A stretch of 6,261 nt of DNA. Origin: an uncultured Clostridium sp. GTDB taxonomy: Bacteria; Bacillota; Clostridia; Peptostreptococcales; Peptostreptococcaceae. Positions 6,155 through 6,261 of this stretch are shown here, piece by piece; position 1 is the first letter of the stretch, and the number at the start of each line of letters is the position of its first letter. Where the stretch lies: contig URRU01000102.1 in assembly GCA_900550335.1 (NCBI GenBank), positions 1-6,261 on the forward strand. The letters run 5' to 3'. The notes under the pieces are model-generated. The model was given only the letters and a program-made list of their open reading frames with translations, was not told where the DNA came from and did not search any database. The translations under genes were made by a program, and so were the position numbers.

Positions 6155-6261
6155 TGGATAAAATCAAAATTTGCTAAAACTATTAATGGTATCTAGCATA
6201 TGAGTTATATAGACAAAACTCTCTCGACAATCTGCAGACGTGGGTTTTAATTACAACAAAA
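6155..6261 (+). repeat. related palindromic element, copy 3, cut by window end
   Basis: It opens with TGGATAAAATCAAAATTT (6155-6172), identical over 18 nt to the left edge of the element at 5740, and 53 nt after its start has TATAGACAAA (6208-6217), which in the other element lies 47 nt after the start. An apparent loop follows, closed by AAAAC (6215-6219) and GTTTT (6244-6248), as CAAAC/GTTTG closes the other loops. The loop sequence differs (it contains TCTGCAGA), so this is a divergent member. The right arm would lie beyond base 6261 and cannot be verified. Confidence 0.5.

Noticed and set aside
5740..6172. CRISPR array
   Set aside because: The 18-nt repeat occurs only twice, 415 bp apart, with no regular spacing.
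5740..6261. Integron attC sites or a retron ncRNA
   Set aside because: The AAC/GTT next to the loop is at the apex rather than at the outer ends, as attC requires, and no integrase or reverse transcriptase is present in the window.

Overview
The window is AT-rich, and its codon use leans on AAA, AGA, ATA and TTA. Shine-Dalgarno sites are strong (GGAGATGA, GAGGTGA). Together with the protein families seen, this suggests a low-GC Bacillota, most likely a member of the Clostridia. Genus and species cannot be fixed from the sequence, and no regulator, rRNA, tRNA or CRISPR array is present.

Left part (1-1017, + strand): the 3' end of a YrvL-like membrane protein gene; a small DUF6440-type gene (465-626) with a strong ribosome binding site but broken by one in-frame TAA; and an intact acidic protein of about 121 aa with no recognised family. 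Next comes a 23-bp hairpin (1053-1128) between convergent genes. It looks like a terminator for the minus-strand ABC genes and carries a distinctive loop sequence.

Middle (1138-5606, - strand): a three-gene ABC transport locus. In transcription order it holds a 317-aa membrane-anchored protein that copies only the first extracellular domain of the transporter, an 882-aa FtsX/MacB-type permease with two large extracytoplasmic domains, and a 224-aa LolD/MacB-type ATPase. The first two genes are 4 nt apart. The ATPase follows after 187 bp and has its own control region. Both control regions (upstream of 5606 and of 1812) carry two imperfect 10-bp direct repeats on a 21-bp period, 31-32 nt ahead of a candidate -10. 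This is the geometry and core sequence (ACCRTT) expected of LytTR-family response regulator sites, so a two-component or peptide-responsive system encoded elsewhere probably co-induces all three genes.

Right part (5607-6261): no gene. It holds the permease promoter, a 157-bp nested palindrome (5740-5896) and the beginning of a related palindrome cut by the window end (6155-6261). The apical loop of the first shares a 25-nt core with the hairpin at 1053-1128, in opposite orientation. The only two differences in that core form a compensatory A-T/G-C change in a small apical stem. Two copies of a structured element therefore flank the ABC locus in inverted orientation, with very different stem sequences but a conserved loop. 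This is the most unusual feature of the window, and I do not recognise it as a described family.
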